Source: Streptomyces triticagri (GTDB lineage: Bacteria; Actinomycetota; Actinomycetes; Streptomycetales; Streptomycetaceae). Taken from it: a stretch of DNA of 33,124 nt. Position 1 is the first letter of the stretch. Each line of letters starts with the position of its first letter. Positions 7,143 to 15,185 of this stretch are shown piece after piece. Under the pieces are notes generated by a model. The model worked only from the letters and a program-made list of their open reading frames with translations. It searched no databases and was not told the origin of the DNA. Position numbers and translations under genes: made by a program. Where the stretch lies: assembly GCF_003429565.1 (NCBI RefSeq), contig NZ_QUAK01000010.1:5814-38937 (forward strand), given 5' to 3'.

Positions 7143-8657
7143 TCAGCTCAGCTCTCTCTTGAGGATCTTTCCGGTGGTCGTCATGGGCAGCGCATCGCGG
7201 AACTCCACGAGGCGGGGGTACTTGTAGGCGGCGAAACGCTCCCTGCCCCAGGCGACGAGTTCGTCCGCGGTGACCTCGGCGCCCGGCTCGGCCACGACGA
7301 CGGCCTTGACCTCTTCGCCGTGCGAGTCGTGCGGGACACCGACCACCGCGACGAGCGAGATCGCGGGATGCGTCATCAGCACCTCTTCGAGCTCGCGGGG
7401 ATAGACGTTGTAGCCGCCGCGAATGATCATGTCCTTGGAGCGGTCGACGACGACGTAGTAGCCGTCGTCCTTCCTGGCCAGATCGCCGGAGCGGAACCAG
7501 CCGTCCTTGATCGCCTCGGCGGTGGCCTCCGGCCGGCCGTGGTAGCACTTCATGATGTTGGGGCCCCTGATCGCGATCTCGCCGATCGCCTCGGGGTCGC
7601 CCTCGGGTACGTCGCTCCAGTCGTCGTTGATGAGCTTCATCTCGACGCCCGCCAGGGGCTTGCCGATGGTGCCGACGCGCGGTTCCTCGCCGGCGACGCT
7701 GAACGACGCGATGGCGGAGGTCTCCGACAGGCCGTAGCCCTCGAGGATGGTGACGCCGAAGCGCTCCTGGAAGTCCTTGTGCACCTGGAGGGGCAGCGCC
7801 GCGCCACCCGCGGCGGCGACGCGGAGGTGGGCGGCGATCCCGGCGACCGGGACGTCGGGGGTCAGCGCGCCGAGCAGACTCCAGTACATGGTGGGCACGC
7901 CTGCGAAGAACGTGACCTTCTCGCGGAGCATGAGCGCGATCGCGGACTCGGCCTCGAAACGCGGCAGCATCACCATCGTGCCGCCGTACGCGAACGCGGC
8001 ATTCTGGATCACCGTCTGGCCGAAGGCGTGGAACAGCGGCAGGGCGCACAGGTACGTGTCGGGCTGCTCCGCGTCGGCGCCGTACATGCCCGCACCCGAC
8101 AGCGCGGTGAAGTGCATGTTGCGGTGGCGCAGTTCGGCGCCCTTGGGCTGACCCGTCGTCCCCGAGGTGTAGAGAATCACCGCGGTCTCGTCGTCGTCGC
8201 GCCGGACTCTCTCGAAGGTGGGCGGCTGCTGCGACCACGGCGCCGGCCCCCTCCCGAACACCACGAGCGTGACATCGGTCCCGTCGACCGCTTCGCGCGC
8301 CGTGTCGCCGATGGGCAGTTCCGCCGTGCCCTCGAACGCGAAGTGGGCGACGGCGCCGGAGTCTTCGAGGTGGTACGCCACCTCGCGCGTCCTCAACAGC
8401 ACGTTGAGCGGCACGACCGTCGCGCCGGCCTTCAGAATGCCGAAGTAGACGATCGGGAAGAACGGCAGGTTCGGGCACGAGAGCGCGACCTTGTCGCCCG
8501 GCTGCACGCCGTACTCGACAAGCAGGTTCGCCACCTGGTTCGCCGCCCCGTCCAGCTGGGCGTAGGTCAGTCTGGTGTCGCCGAACACGACTGCGGTGCG
8601 CTCCGGATACCTTCCGGCCGAGTTCTCCAGCAGGCCGGCGAGGTGACATTCCGTCAT
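7143..8657 (-). CDS. Acyl-CoA synthetase (AMP-dependent ligase, ANL superfamily)
   Basis: 504 residues with the full ANL motif set: the phosphate loop YTSGTTGQPKG (163-173), EGYGLSET (306-313), GWFRSGD (386-392), the hinge region DRSKDMIIRGGYNVYP and the catalytic Lys497 in TGKILKREL. It would activate a carboxylic acid with ATP and transfer it to CoA. Motifs resemble long/medium-chain and aromatic acyl ligases; chain preference cannot be read from sequence. The start is supported by AAGGGA. It lies in the minus-strand operon between the FAH hydrolase and the CocE hydrolase, so a plausible role is to activate an acid released from an ester by the CocE enzyme (inference). Confidence 0.93.
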   Translation of the reverse strand: MTECHLAGLLENSAGRYPERTAVVFGDTRLTYAQLDGAANQVANLLVEYGVQPGDKVALSCPNLPFFPIVYFGILKAGATVVPLNVLLRTREVAYHLEDSGAVAHFAFEGTAELPIGDTAREAVDGTDVTLVVFGRGPAPWSQQPPTFERVRRDDDETAVILYTSGTTGQPKGAELRHRNMHFTALSGAGMYGADAEQPDTYLCALPLFHAFGQTVIQNAAFAYGGTMVMLPRFEAESAIALMLREKVTFFAGVPTMYWSLLGALTPDVPVAGIAAHLRVAAAGGAALPLQVHKDFQERFGVTILEGYGLSETSAIASFSVAGEEPRVGTIGKPLAGVEMKLINDDWSDVPEGDPEAIGEIAIRGPNIMKCYHGRPEATAEAIKDGWFRSGDLARKDDGYYVVVDRSKDMIIRGGYNVYPRELEEVLMTHPAISLVAVVGVPHDSHGEEVKAVVVAEPGAEVTADELVAWGRERFAAYKYPRLVEFRDALPMTTTGKILKRELS

Positions 8658-8680
8658 GGGCGATTCCCTTTCGGTCAGGC

Positions 8681-8711
8681 GGCTTACGTCGGCTTGCGGA
8701 GGCTTACGTCG
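8681..8711. repeat. 20-bp-period direct repeat between operon genes
   Basis: GGCTTACGTCG occurs at 8681-8691 and 8701-8711, with a degenerate GGCTTGCGGA between. It fills much of the 78-bp gap between the FAH stop and the acyl-CoA ligase start, the widest gap in the operon. No function is evident. Confidence 0.7.
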
Positions 8712-8735
8712 ATGCGGAGCAGTGCGGCGGTCCAG

Positions 8736-9593
8736 TCACTGCGCGGCCCTGCCGGGACGGACCACGACGGTGTTGCGGAGGGTGCCGAGACGCTCGACCT
8801 CGACCTCGACCTCGTCACCGGGCTTCATCAGCCGGGGCGGCGTGCGCGCGTAACCGACGCCGGAGGGAGTCCCGGTGGCGAGCAGGTCGCCCGCACGCAG
8901 GGCGAAGGTGCGGCTGATCAGCGCGAGCGTGTCACCGACGGTGTAGACCATCTGGTCGGTGCTCGCCTCCTGCACCACCTCGCCGTTGACCCGCGTCCGG
9001 ATCGTGAGCCCGCGGCGGAGGTCGCCCACCTCGGTGGCGGGCACCAGCGGTCCGAGCGGTCCGGAACGGTCGGCGTTCTTGCCCAGGGTCCACTGCGAGG
9101 TCAGCTTCTGCGCCCTGCGTGCGGTGACGTCGTTGAACGTCGAATAGCCCACCACCGCGCCGAGGGCCTCTTCCGGCGTCGCGTCGACGAGGGCCGTGCC
9201 GACGTAGGCGACGACCTCTCCCTCCCAGTCCAGACCCTCCTCGTCGGGGGGAACCGGAATCTCCGCGCCGTCGACCGTGAGTGAGGCCGGCCAGCGGGCG
9301 AACAGCGTGGGATGCGGAGGGATCCCGTCTGCCGCGTACGCTCCCTCGGCCAGATGCGCCAGATAGTTCAGGCCGACGCAGATCACCCGCGCGCCGGGAA
9401 GCACGGGCGGCACCAGGTCGACATCGGTCACGGCCAGCGAAGGCCCGGTCGGTGGCAGCGCCACCGCGTGGTGGGGATCGGCCCAGAACTCTTCGAGTCC
9501 GCAGATCGGTACGACGCCGGCGCGATCCTCGGCGAGCCTTCCGACCACGACGTTCCCGCCGGTCTCACGCCAGCCAACCAGCCGTATGCCCAT
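8736..9593 (-). CDS. Fumarylacetoacetate hydrolase (FAH) family protein
   Basis: 285 residues, with the N-terminal lid domain and the FAH barrel. Visible are GLNYLAHLAE (74-83, catalytic His80 and Glu83 positions), the divalent-metal ligands Glu124 and Glu126 in WEGE and Asp155 in FNDV, Lys172 in GKNAD, and GTPSGVG (241-247). Members hydrolyse C-C bonds of diketo acids, isomerise or decarboxylate homocatechuate intermediates, or hydrate related compounds. I cannot choose from sequence, but the neighbouring sugar-acid-type dehydratase and lactate monooxygenase fit a 2,4-diketo-3-deoxy sugar-acid hydrolase that would give pyruvate plus a 2-hydroxy acid (inference). ATG 9593 follows GGAAGG; an upstream extension in the same frame overlaps the dehydratase gene and is a shadow. 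Confidence 0.92.
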   Translation of the reverse strand: MGIRLVGWRETGGNVVVGRLAEDRAGVVPICGLEEFWADPHHAVALPPTGPSLAVTDVDLVPPVLPGARVICVGLNYLAHLAEGAYAADGIPPHPTLFARWPASLTVDGAEIPVPPDEEGLDWEGEVVAYVGTALVDATPEEALGAVVGYSTFNDVTARRAQKLTSQWTLGKNADRSGPLGPLVPATEVGDLRRGLTIRTRVNGEVVQEASTDQMVYTVGDTLALISRTFALRAGDLLATGTPSGVGYARTPPRLMKPGDEVEVEVERLGTLRNTVVVRPGRAAQ

Positions 9594-9633
9594 GTGAGGC
9601 GCCTTCCTTGATCGTTGAACGCGGCTAACGCGG

Positions 9634-10725
9634 CTAGGGGGCGACCCGGTACTTTTCGAGCGACGCAGGATCGATCGAGACGCCCGTTCCAGGCGTCTCG
9701 GTGACGGCCACGGAGCCGTTCGCGATCTGCGGCCGGACCGCGAAGAAGTCGTCCGGCAGCCAGTCGTAGTACTCCACGACCAGGGCCGTCGTCCCACAGG
9801 ACACCAACTGGCTGTGCAGCTCCCACGAGGTGTGGGGAGCGACGGGGATGTTCCAGGTGTCGGCGAGTGCGAGGACGCGCATGAACTCCGTGACCCCGCC
9901 CATCCGATGGGCGTCGGGTTGCAGGATGTCGACCGCTCCGTGCTCCAGGAGCTCGCGGAATCCGTAACGCGAGTACTCGTTCTCACCGGCGGCGATCGGC
10001 ACTGCGATCGTGCCGTGCAGCCGCCCGTAGTCGTGGATGGAGTCGGCGAGGATCGGCTCCTCGAGCCACGTGACGTCCAGGTCGGCGATGGCGGCGGCGA
10101 AACGGCGCGTGGTGAGCAGGTCGTAGCGCTGGTTCGCGTCGACCATGACGCGGCCGGACGGGCCGACGACGTCGCGGACGATCTCGACCCGTCGGACCGC
10201 GTCGTCGAGGTCGGCTCCGACCTTCAGCTTGACGCCCCAGAAGTCACGGGCGGCGTACGCCTCGGCGGCCGCCCGTAGCTCGTCGTGGGTGAACGAGACC
10301 CAGCAGCCGTCTCCGTAGACCGGGACTTCGCGGGCCACGCTGCCGAGATGGGCGTGGAGCGGCTGGTTCGCCGTCCTCGCGCGCAGGTCCCACACGGCGA
10401 TGTCGACCGCCGAGATGGCGTACATGGGCACACCCTTGCGGCCCCGGCTCAGCGAGTGCAGGAACATGCGCTGCCACAGGTCGCGGACCTGTGCCGGGTC
10501 CGTCCCGATCACGAGCGGGACCAGTTCGGTGCTGAGGAAGGACGCCACGGAGGCGCCCCCGCCGCCGATGACGTTGGTCCACCCCTCCCCCACCCGGCCG
10601 TCGGTGTCCGTGACCCGCACGACGACCACACCCAGGACGTCGAGGGCGGACCCGTGGCTGCTCCGGATCGGGTGGGGCTGTGGGACGGCGAGGTGATGCA
10701 CGTCGACTTGGGCGATGACGGTCAT
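9634..10725 (-). CDS. Mandelate racemase / enolase superfamily dehydratase
   Basis: 363 residues. It has the KxK pair in GVKLKVG (Lys166, Lys168), metal ligands Asp196 (VMVDANQRY), Glu222 (WLEEP) and Glu248 (AAGENEYSR), and the Asp271-His298 dyad (QPDAHRMGG, APHTSWELH) that defines the mandelate racemase subgroup. Most characterised members with this dyad abstract a proton next to a carboxylate and dehydrate sugar acids such as galactonate or fuconate. The substrate is not readable here. The start at 10725 has GAAAGG upstream. Third gene of the operon, after the MFS transporter and before the FAH protein, an order consistent with uptake, dehydration and cleavage. Confidence 0.92.
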   Translation of the reverse strand: MTVIAQVDVHHLAVPQPHPIRSSHGSALDVLGVVVVRVTDTDGRVGEGWTNVIGGGGASVASFLSTELVPLVIGTDPAQVRDLWQRMFLHSLSRGRKGVPMYAISAVDIAVWDLRARTANQPLHAHLGSVAREVPVYGDGCWVSFTHDELRAAAEAYAARDFWGVKLKVGADLDDAVRRVEIVRDVVGPSGRVMVDANQRYDLLTTRRFAAAIADLDVTWLEEPILADSIHDYGRLHGTIAVPIAAGENEYSRYGFRELLEHGAVDILQPDAHRMGGVTEFMRVLALADTWNIPVAPHTSWELHSQLVSCGTTALVVEYYDWLPDDFFAVRPQIANGSVAVTETPGTGVSIDPASLEKYRVAP

Positions 10726-10777
10726 ATGGGGGCCTTTCGTTCCCGAGTGCGGTACGGAGCAGTCCGTAGCCGCCGGA

Positions 10778-12244
10778 TCAGTCGTTCGTCGCCGGTTCGT
10801 CGCCGACCGACCGCGGAAGCAGCAACAGGGTGAGTCCGGCGAGGAGTGCGGCTGCTCCACAGGTCGACCACACGGTGAGGTATCCGGAGAGCGGGGCGTA
10901 TCCCTCGGTCAGCTCGTCGAGCGAGCCGGTCGCGGACAGCACGATGGCGAATACGGACGTCGCGACGGTGCCGCCGATGGTCTTGGCCGCGTTGGTCATG
11001 CCGGTGGCGAATCCCGTTCGGTCCGCCGGGGCCGCCGTCGCCGCCAGAAAGGGGAGTGCGGCCATGACGGCTCCCGATCCCAGACCCGTGACGGCCAGGT
11101 TGACCAGCGCCTGGCCGGGCGAATCGTGGAAGGGCAGCCAGAGGCCGAACCCCACCGCGCCGACGAATGCCGCGGACACCACCGCCCGGCGTGCTCCGAG
11201 CCGCCCTGCGGCCAACGGGAAGGAAACCGCGCCGATCGCGATGCAGACGACGTGAGCGCCGATCCCGACGGACACGAACTCCGCGCCTGCGCCCAGTCCG
11301 TAGCCTGCAACATCGGGGTCCGTACGGGCGTAAGTGGCGAGCGGGATCTCGGCACCGAGCACCGCGATGCCGAACAGAAAGGCCGCCAGCTGCACGGGCC
11401 ACTGCGCCCGGACCTTCAGGAGCCGCACGTCGATCATGGGCTCGCGCTGCCGTGCTTCGTAGCGTACGAACGGGATCTGGATGAGCAGGCAGGCGATGAC
11501 GAGCAACCAGGCGAGTGGGCTGGTCGCGCCTTGAAGATGCAGGACCACCATGCCCGTCAGGAACGTCGCGAGGGACGCCGCCAGCATCCCGAGCCCCACC
11601 CGGTCCAGACGCGCCCCGGACGCAGTCGGCGCGTCCTCCTCGATGCCGAACCGCACGACGACGATGCAGGCAGTGGCGAGGACGGCTGGGATCGACAGCA
11701 ACACCGGGAGCGGCACTGCGCCCACCAACGCACCGCTCAGGACGGCCCCGACGATGATCGAGACATAGAACGCGCCGACCAGGAAGCCCGACGCGTGACG
11801 GCTCAGGCGGTGTTGGTGTTCGGATCCCGCTGTCCGTCTGTAGATGATCGCGATCTCGATCGGGAGCCACACCGCGCAGGCGCCCTGCAGCGCGTAACCG
11901 ACGAGGAAGGTGGGGAACGACGGAGCGAGCACCAGGATCCAGGACCCCACGGCCGTCAGCGACGTCGTCCAGATCAGCACCCGCCGGTGCCCCCGGATGT
12001 CGCCGAGCCGGGAGAAGGCGAGCACCATGAGCGCCGCCATGCCGTGCTGTGTGGTCTCGAACCAGTTGAACTCGCCGTCGGAGATACCGAGATGGTCGGC
12101 GACGTCGGTGACGATCGGGCCGTAGAAACCGCGCAGAATGCCGTAGACGAGTTCGGTGAGGACGAGAAGTCCGATCACCTTCACCAGTCGCGGGACCACC
12201 GGTCCCGGCGGAGGCGTGGCGGCCAGGGGTTTGCCGGCTTCCAT
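10778..12244 (-). CDS. MFS transporter, 14 transmembrane segments (DHA2-like)
   Basis: 488 residues with about 14 hydrophobic helices, from LVKVIGLLVLTELVYGI near the N-terminus to AALLAGLTLLLLP near the end. The first cytoplasmic loop has the MFS motif A-like SRLGDIRGHRRVL, and a loop near the middle carries FVRYEARQREPMIDVRLLK, as in DHA2-type proteins. In a catabolic operon it most likely imports the substrate, though DHA2 members are usually exporters of drugs or metabolites. Both directions remain open. ATG 12244 has GAAAGG about ten bases upstream. The frame continues upstream to 12562, but that part overlaps the aldolase gene out of frame. Confidence 0.9.
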   Translation of the reverse strand: MEAGKPLAATPPPGPVVPRLVKVIGLLVLTELVYGILRGFYGPIVTDVADHLGISDGEFNWFETTQHGMAALMVLAFSRLGDIRGHRRVLIWTTSLTAVGSWILVLAPSFPTFLVGYALQGACAVWLPIEIAIIYRRTAGSEHQHRLSRHASGFLVGAFYVSIIVGAVLSGALVGAVPLPVLLSIPAVLATACIVVVRFGIEEDAPTASGARLDRVGLGMLAASLATFLTGMVVLHLQGATSPLAWLLVIACLLIQIPFVRYEARQREPMIDVRLLKVRAQWPVQLAAFLFGIAVLGAEIPLATYARTDPDVAGYGLGAGAEFVSVGIGAHVVCIAIGAVSFPLAAGRLGARRAVVSAAFVGAVGFGLWLPFHDSPGQALVNLAVTGLGSGAVMAALPFLAATAAPADRTGFATGMTNAAKTIGGTVATSVFAIVLSATGSLDELTEGYAPLSGYLTVWSTCGAAALLAGLTLLLLPRSVGDEPATND

Positions 12245-12287
12245 CAGGGTGAGACCTTTCGATCGAGACCTACGACCGTGGCCGGGG

Positions 12288-13109
12288 TCAGTCGAACAAG
12301 TCGGGAGAGTCCGCGACGATCTGGTCCCACAGGGGCTGGAACTGGAACCAGCCGGCGACCGGATTCCCGGTCTGATGGCGCACGTCCACCGCGGTGTCGT
12401 GGTCGACGAGGGTCGGCATGCCGGCGGCCATCGCCAGGAGTTGGGTCTGGCAGGAGCGCTCCATGGTGATGAACCACCACGCGGCGGCCGCGACGGACTG
12501 CCCCACGGTGAGCAGACCGTGGTTCTGCAGGATGACCGCCTTCGCATCACCGAGCGCGACACCGATCCGGCGGCCCTCCTCGGTGTCGTTCACGACGCCG
12601 CGGAAGTCGGAGTACAGCCCCTGGTCTTCGTAGAACGCGCACGCGTCCTGCGTGATCGGAGCGAGCGGGATGCCGAGCGTGGCGAAGGCCTTGCCGTGCG
12701 GCGAGTGCGCGTGGGCGGCGGCGACCACGTCCGGCCGCGCCTTGTGGACCTCGGAGTGGATGCAGAACGCCGCCCTGTTCACCGGTCGCTTGCCATGGAG
12801 CAGGTTGCCGCCGTGGTCGACGTGGATCAGGTCCGACACCTTGATCTGGTGGAAGCTCATGCCGAACGGGTTGACCCAGAACGTGTCGGTGTCCTCCGGG
12901 TCGCGGGCGGTGATGTGGCCGGCCACTCCCTCGGAGAAGCCGAGCTTGCCGAACACCCGGAGCGCGGCGACGAGTTCGCGCTTGCGGTGCTCCCTTTCCT
13001 CCTCGACGGTGAGGTCGACCGGAGGCAGCGGCAGTTCGAAGTCGTCGGGAGCCGGTCCGATGCTGGTGCGGACCATCTCGAGGACGTTGGGGGTGACCGT
13101 GCTTGTCAT
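12288..13109 (-). CDS. Class II aldolase / adducin family protein
   Basis: 273 residues with the class II aldolase fold. Markers are GFSEGVAGHITARD (57-70), IHSEVHKARPDV (117-128, with Glu120 at the catalytic-acid position), the metal-binding pair His133/His135 in AHAHSPHGKAF, and His197 in QNHGLLTVG. Members include fuculose-phosphate-type aldolases, decarboxylases, and the CloR/NovR-type non-haem iron oxygenases of similar length, so the reaction (aldol cleavage, decarboxylation or oxidation) is open. It is the first gene of the minus-strand operon; ATG 13109 has GAAGGG upstream. A palindrome (ATACAG-AC-CTGTAT) lies 19 bp before the start. Confidence 0.9.
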   Translation of the reverse strand: MTSTVTPNVLEMVRTSIGPAPDDFELPLPPVDLTVEEEREHRKRELVAALRVFGKLGFSEGVAGHITARDPEDTDTFWVNPFGMSFHQIKVSDLIHVDHGGNLLHGKRPVNRAAFCIHSEVHKARPDVVAAAHAHSPHGKAFATLGIPLAPITQDACAFYEDQGLYSDFRGVVNDTEEGRRIGVALGDAKAVILQNHGLLTVGQSVAAAAWWFITMERSCQTQLLAMAAGMPTLVDHDTAVDVRHQTGNPVAGWFQFQPLWDQIVADSPDLFD

Positions 13110-13127
13110 GGCTGACCCTTCTATGGG

Positions 13128-13141
13128 ATACAGACCTGTAT
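13128..13141. promoter_or_regulatory. Operator-like palindrome before the catabolic operon
   Basis: ATACAG-AC-CTGTAT, a perfect inverted repeat with a 2-bp centre, 19-32 bp upstream of the aldolase start. A TTGACA at 13182-13177 on the minus strand (part of a TTGAC-GT-GTCAA repeat) is a good -35. I see only a weak -10 (GAGTAT) 17 bp from it, so the promoter position is uncertain. Confidence 0.5.
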
Positions 13142-13222
13142 GCAATGCGGCTCATACTCCAGCTGCCCGATTGACGTGTCAAGAGCAGTGACTACGGCGA
13201 CAGGGCGTCGATAACGACGTAC

Positions 13223-13255
13223 GACCTAGGTCTAACGGATGCGCTAATGTATCCG
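13223..13255. promoter_or_regulatory. Candidate TetR operator before the 13278 TetR gene
   Basis: Two adjacent palindromes: GACCTAGGTC (13223-13232, perfect) and CGGATGCGCTAATGTATCCG (13236-13255, one mismatch between 7-bp arms). The second contains TAATGT (13245-13250), a plausible -10 for the TetR gene 22 bp downstream, so binding there would repress it. TetR autoregulation at such sites is usual; the assignment is inferred. Confidence 0.5.
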
Positions 13256-13277
13256 CAGCAACGAGGATGGAGGAGCA

Positions 13278-13925
13278 GTGCCACGAGGATCGACCGGCCA
13301 GCGGGCCGTGACGACCGCCCGGCTGCTTGAGAGCGCCGCCGAGGTATTCGCCGAGCGTGGCTTCAACGGGGCCAGCATCGGAATGATCTGCGAGCGCGGC
13401 GGCTTCACGCGCGGCGCGTTCTACTCCAACTTCGCGAGCAAGGACGAGCTCTTCTTCGCCATGTTCGAGGCCCATGCCGATGTGCTGCTCACGCGGTTGC
13501 GGACCGCCCTCGAGCAGGCTTCCGGAGCGAGCGATCCGCTCCAGCACTTCGCGAGCCTCGCGAGCCGCCATTCCGACAACGACCGGCAGTGGTTCCTCAT
13601 CTCGACGGAGTTCACCCTGTACGCGATCCGCAACCCCGCGGCGGCGGCCGCCCTGGCCCGCAAGGACGAGGAGGTCCGTCAGGAGATCGGGCGGATCTTC
13701 ACCGAACTACTGGCGAGAGCCGGCCGCGAGCTCGTCATCGATCCCGCGCTTGTGGGCCGCTTCGCGGTCGCGCTGCGCGAAGGTGGCAACGCCCAGGAGT
13801 TCGTGGAGCCGGGAAGCCTCGATGCCCGGCTCATGGAGCGGTTGATCCTGCCGGCGGTTCTCGACGCGTTCTCGCGGGACCGCTCCGAACCCCCGGGCGG
13901 TTCCCGGGAGATCGACCGACCGTAG
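13278..13925 (+). CDS. TetR family regulator, divergent from the catabolic operon
   Basis: 215 residues, GTG start preceded by GGAGGAG. The HTH domain (about 10-58) has ESAAEVFAERGFNGASIGMI and the recognition stretch GGFTRGAFYSNFASKDELF, a strong TetR match. The C-terminal domain, with QWFLISTEFTLYAIRNPAAA and RFAVALREGGNAQEF, resembles those of regulators of acid and acyl-compound catabolism, but the ligand is not known. It is transcribed away from the six-gene operon and reads toward the monooxygenase gene 75 bp downstream, so it probably controls both (inference). The gap between them is filled by Shine-Dalgarno-containing tandem repeats. Confidence 0.92.
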   Translation: MPRGSTGQRAVTTARLLESAAEVFAERGFNGASIGMICERGGFTRGAFYSNFASKDELFFAMFEAHADVLLTRLRTALEQASGASDPLQHFASLASRHSDNDRQWFLISTEFTLYAIRNPAAAAALARKDEEVRQEIGRIFTELLARAGRELVIDPALVGRFAVALREGGNAQEFVEPGSLDARLMERLILPAVLDAFSRDRSEPPGGSREIDRP

Positions 13926-14000
13926 GTGCGCGAGATCGACCGCAGGAGCAAGAGCCCGACCGCAGGAGCGCGAGACCGACCGCAGGAGCAGGAGACTGAC
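13908..14000 (+). repeat. 20-bp tandem repeats each carrying GCAGGAGC, ending at the monooxygenase start
   Basis: Units: 13908-13931 (24 bp, degenerate), 13932-13951, 13952-13971, 13972-13991, and a partial 13992-14000 that runs into ATG 14001. The common 20-bp core is GAGANCGACCGCAGGAGC plus two variable bases. Three units hold CGCAGGAG, a Shine-Dalgarno match; the last lies 11 bases before the ATG and is followed by a second GGAG at 13991-13994. The first unit overlaps the TetR stop codon. Confidence 0.85.
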
Positions 14001-15185
14001 ATGGCCGACTACGCCGACTTCAACATCGGGCTCTACCTCGCGGGGCGCGGGGGTGACAACCCGCCGCCGTACCCCGTGACCTTCGCGGGCCTGGAAGCGG
14101 CTGCGCGGGAGAAGCTGGAACACCGACTGTTCGACTACGTCGCGGGCGGGGCCGGCGACGAGCACACCCAGCGCGCCAACGTCACCGCCTTCGAGCAGTG
14201 GGGGATCGTGCCGCGGATGCTCGCCGGCGCGGCCGAACGCGACCTGTCGGTCGAGCTGTTCGGCCACCGTCTCCCCACCCCGCTGCTGATGTCACCGATC
14301 GGCGTCATCGGCGTGATGACCGACGACGAGCACGGCGACCTCGCAACCGCCGCCGCCTCGGCGGCCTCCGGCGTGCCGATGGTGGCCTCGACCCTGATGC
14401 AGGACCCGCTGGAGGACGTCGCCGCCGCACTCGGCGACACTCCCGGGTTCTTTCAGCTCTACACACCCGACGACCGCGACCTCGCAGAAAGTCTCGTGCG
14501 CCGCGCCGAGGCCGCCGGCTTCAGCGGCATCGTGGTCACCCTCGACACCTGGACCCTGGGCTACCGGCCCCGCGACCTGCAGCACGCGACATTCCCACAG
14601 TTGCGCGGCCACTGCCTGGCCAACTACTTCAGCGACCCGGTCTTCCGCTCACGGCTCGCCGCTCCGCCCGAGGAGGATCCGGGCGCCGCAACCATCCACT
14701 GGACGACGACCTTCGGCAATCCCACCCTGACCTGGGACGACCTCGCCTGGCTGCGCGGCCTCACCGACCTGCCGCTCCTGCTCAAGGGCATCTGCCATCC
14801 CGACGACGTACGCCGCGCCCGTGACGGTGGCGTCGATGCCATCTACTGCTCCAACCACGGCGGCCGGCAGGCCGCCACCGCCCCCGCCCTCGACCTGCTG
14901 CCGGCGGTCGTCGAGGCCGCAGGCACCATGCCGGTCATCTTCGACTCCGGCGTTCGCTCAGGCCCTGACATCGTCAAGGCACTCGCCCTTGGTGCCACCG
15001 CCGTCGGCATCGGCCGCCCCTACGGCTACGGCGCCGCGATCGGAGGCCGGGCCGGAATCGAGTTCGTCCTCTCCTGCCTGCTCGCCGAAGCAGACCTGAC
15101 CATGGGCCTCAACGGCTACGCCACCATTGCGGATCTCAACCCGGACGTGCTCGTCCGAGGCTGGGACGGTGCGGCTTCCGCCTAG
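14001..15185 (+). CDS. FMN-dependent alpha-hydroxy-acid oxidase, lactate 2-monooxygenase-like
   Basis: 394 residues, close to the length of the mycobacterial lactate 2-monooxygenase. Recognisable are FDYVAGGAGDE (44-54), the flavin-site strand LMSPIGVIGVMTDDEHGD, Tyr154 in FFQLYTPDD, Lys262 (LLLKGI), the catalytic SNHGGRQ (His286, Arg289) and FDSGVRSGPDIVKALALG binding FMN phosphate. The family oxidises L-2-hydroxy acids; lactate 2-monooxygenase gives acetate, CO2 and water. A longer frame begins at 13926, but ATG 14001 follows the AGGAG repeats and starts with the family-typical short N-terminus. Its stop codon directly abuts the stop of the opposing TetR gene at 15186. Co-directional with the TetR gene; may handle a 2-hydroxy acid formed by the neighbouring operon (inference). 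Confidence 0.92.
   Translation: MADYADFNIGLYLAGRGGDNPPPYPVTFAGLEAAAREKLEHRLFDYVAGGAGDEHTQRANVTAFEQWGIVPRMLAGAAERDLSVELFGHRLPTPLLMSPIGVIGVMTDDEHGDLATAAASAASGVPMVASTLMQDPLEDVAAALGDTPGFFQLYTPDDRDLAESLVRRAEAAGFSGIVVTLDTWTLGYRPRDLQHATFPQLRGHCLANYFSDPVFRSRLAAPPEEDPGAATIHWTTTFGNPTLTWDDLAWLRGLTDLPLLLKGICHPDDVRRARDGGVDAIYCSNHGGRQAATAPALDLLPAVVEAAGTMPVIFDSGVRSGPDIVKALALGATAVGIGRPYGYGAAIGGRAGIEFVLSCLLAEADLTMGLNGYATIADLNPDVLVRGWDGAASA

Noticed and set aside
5401..8649. A 1082-codon open frame on the minus strand joining two genes
   Set aside because: Its first half is Arg/Gly-rich nonsense in the wrong frame of the acyl-CoA ligase; only the CocE-type part after 7140 has family motifs.
13926..14000. Upstream start for the monooxygenase at 13926
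   Set aside because: Would translate the tandem repeats as an Arg/Glu-rich tail absent from the enzyme family; ATG 14001 is directly after AGGAG sites.
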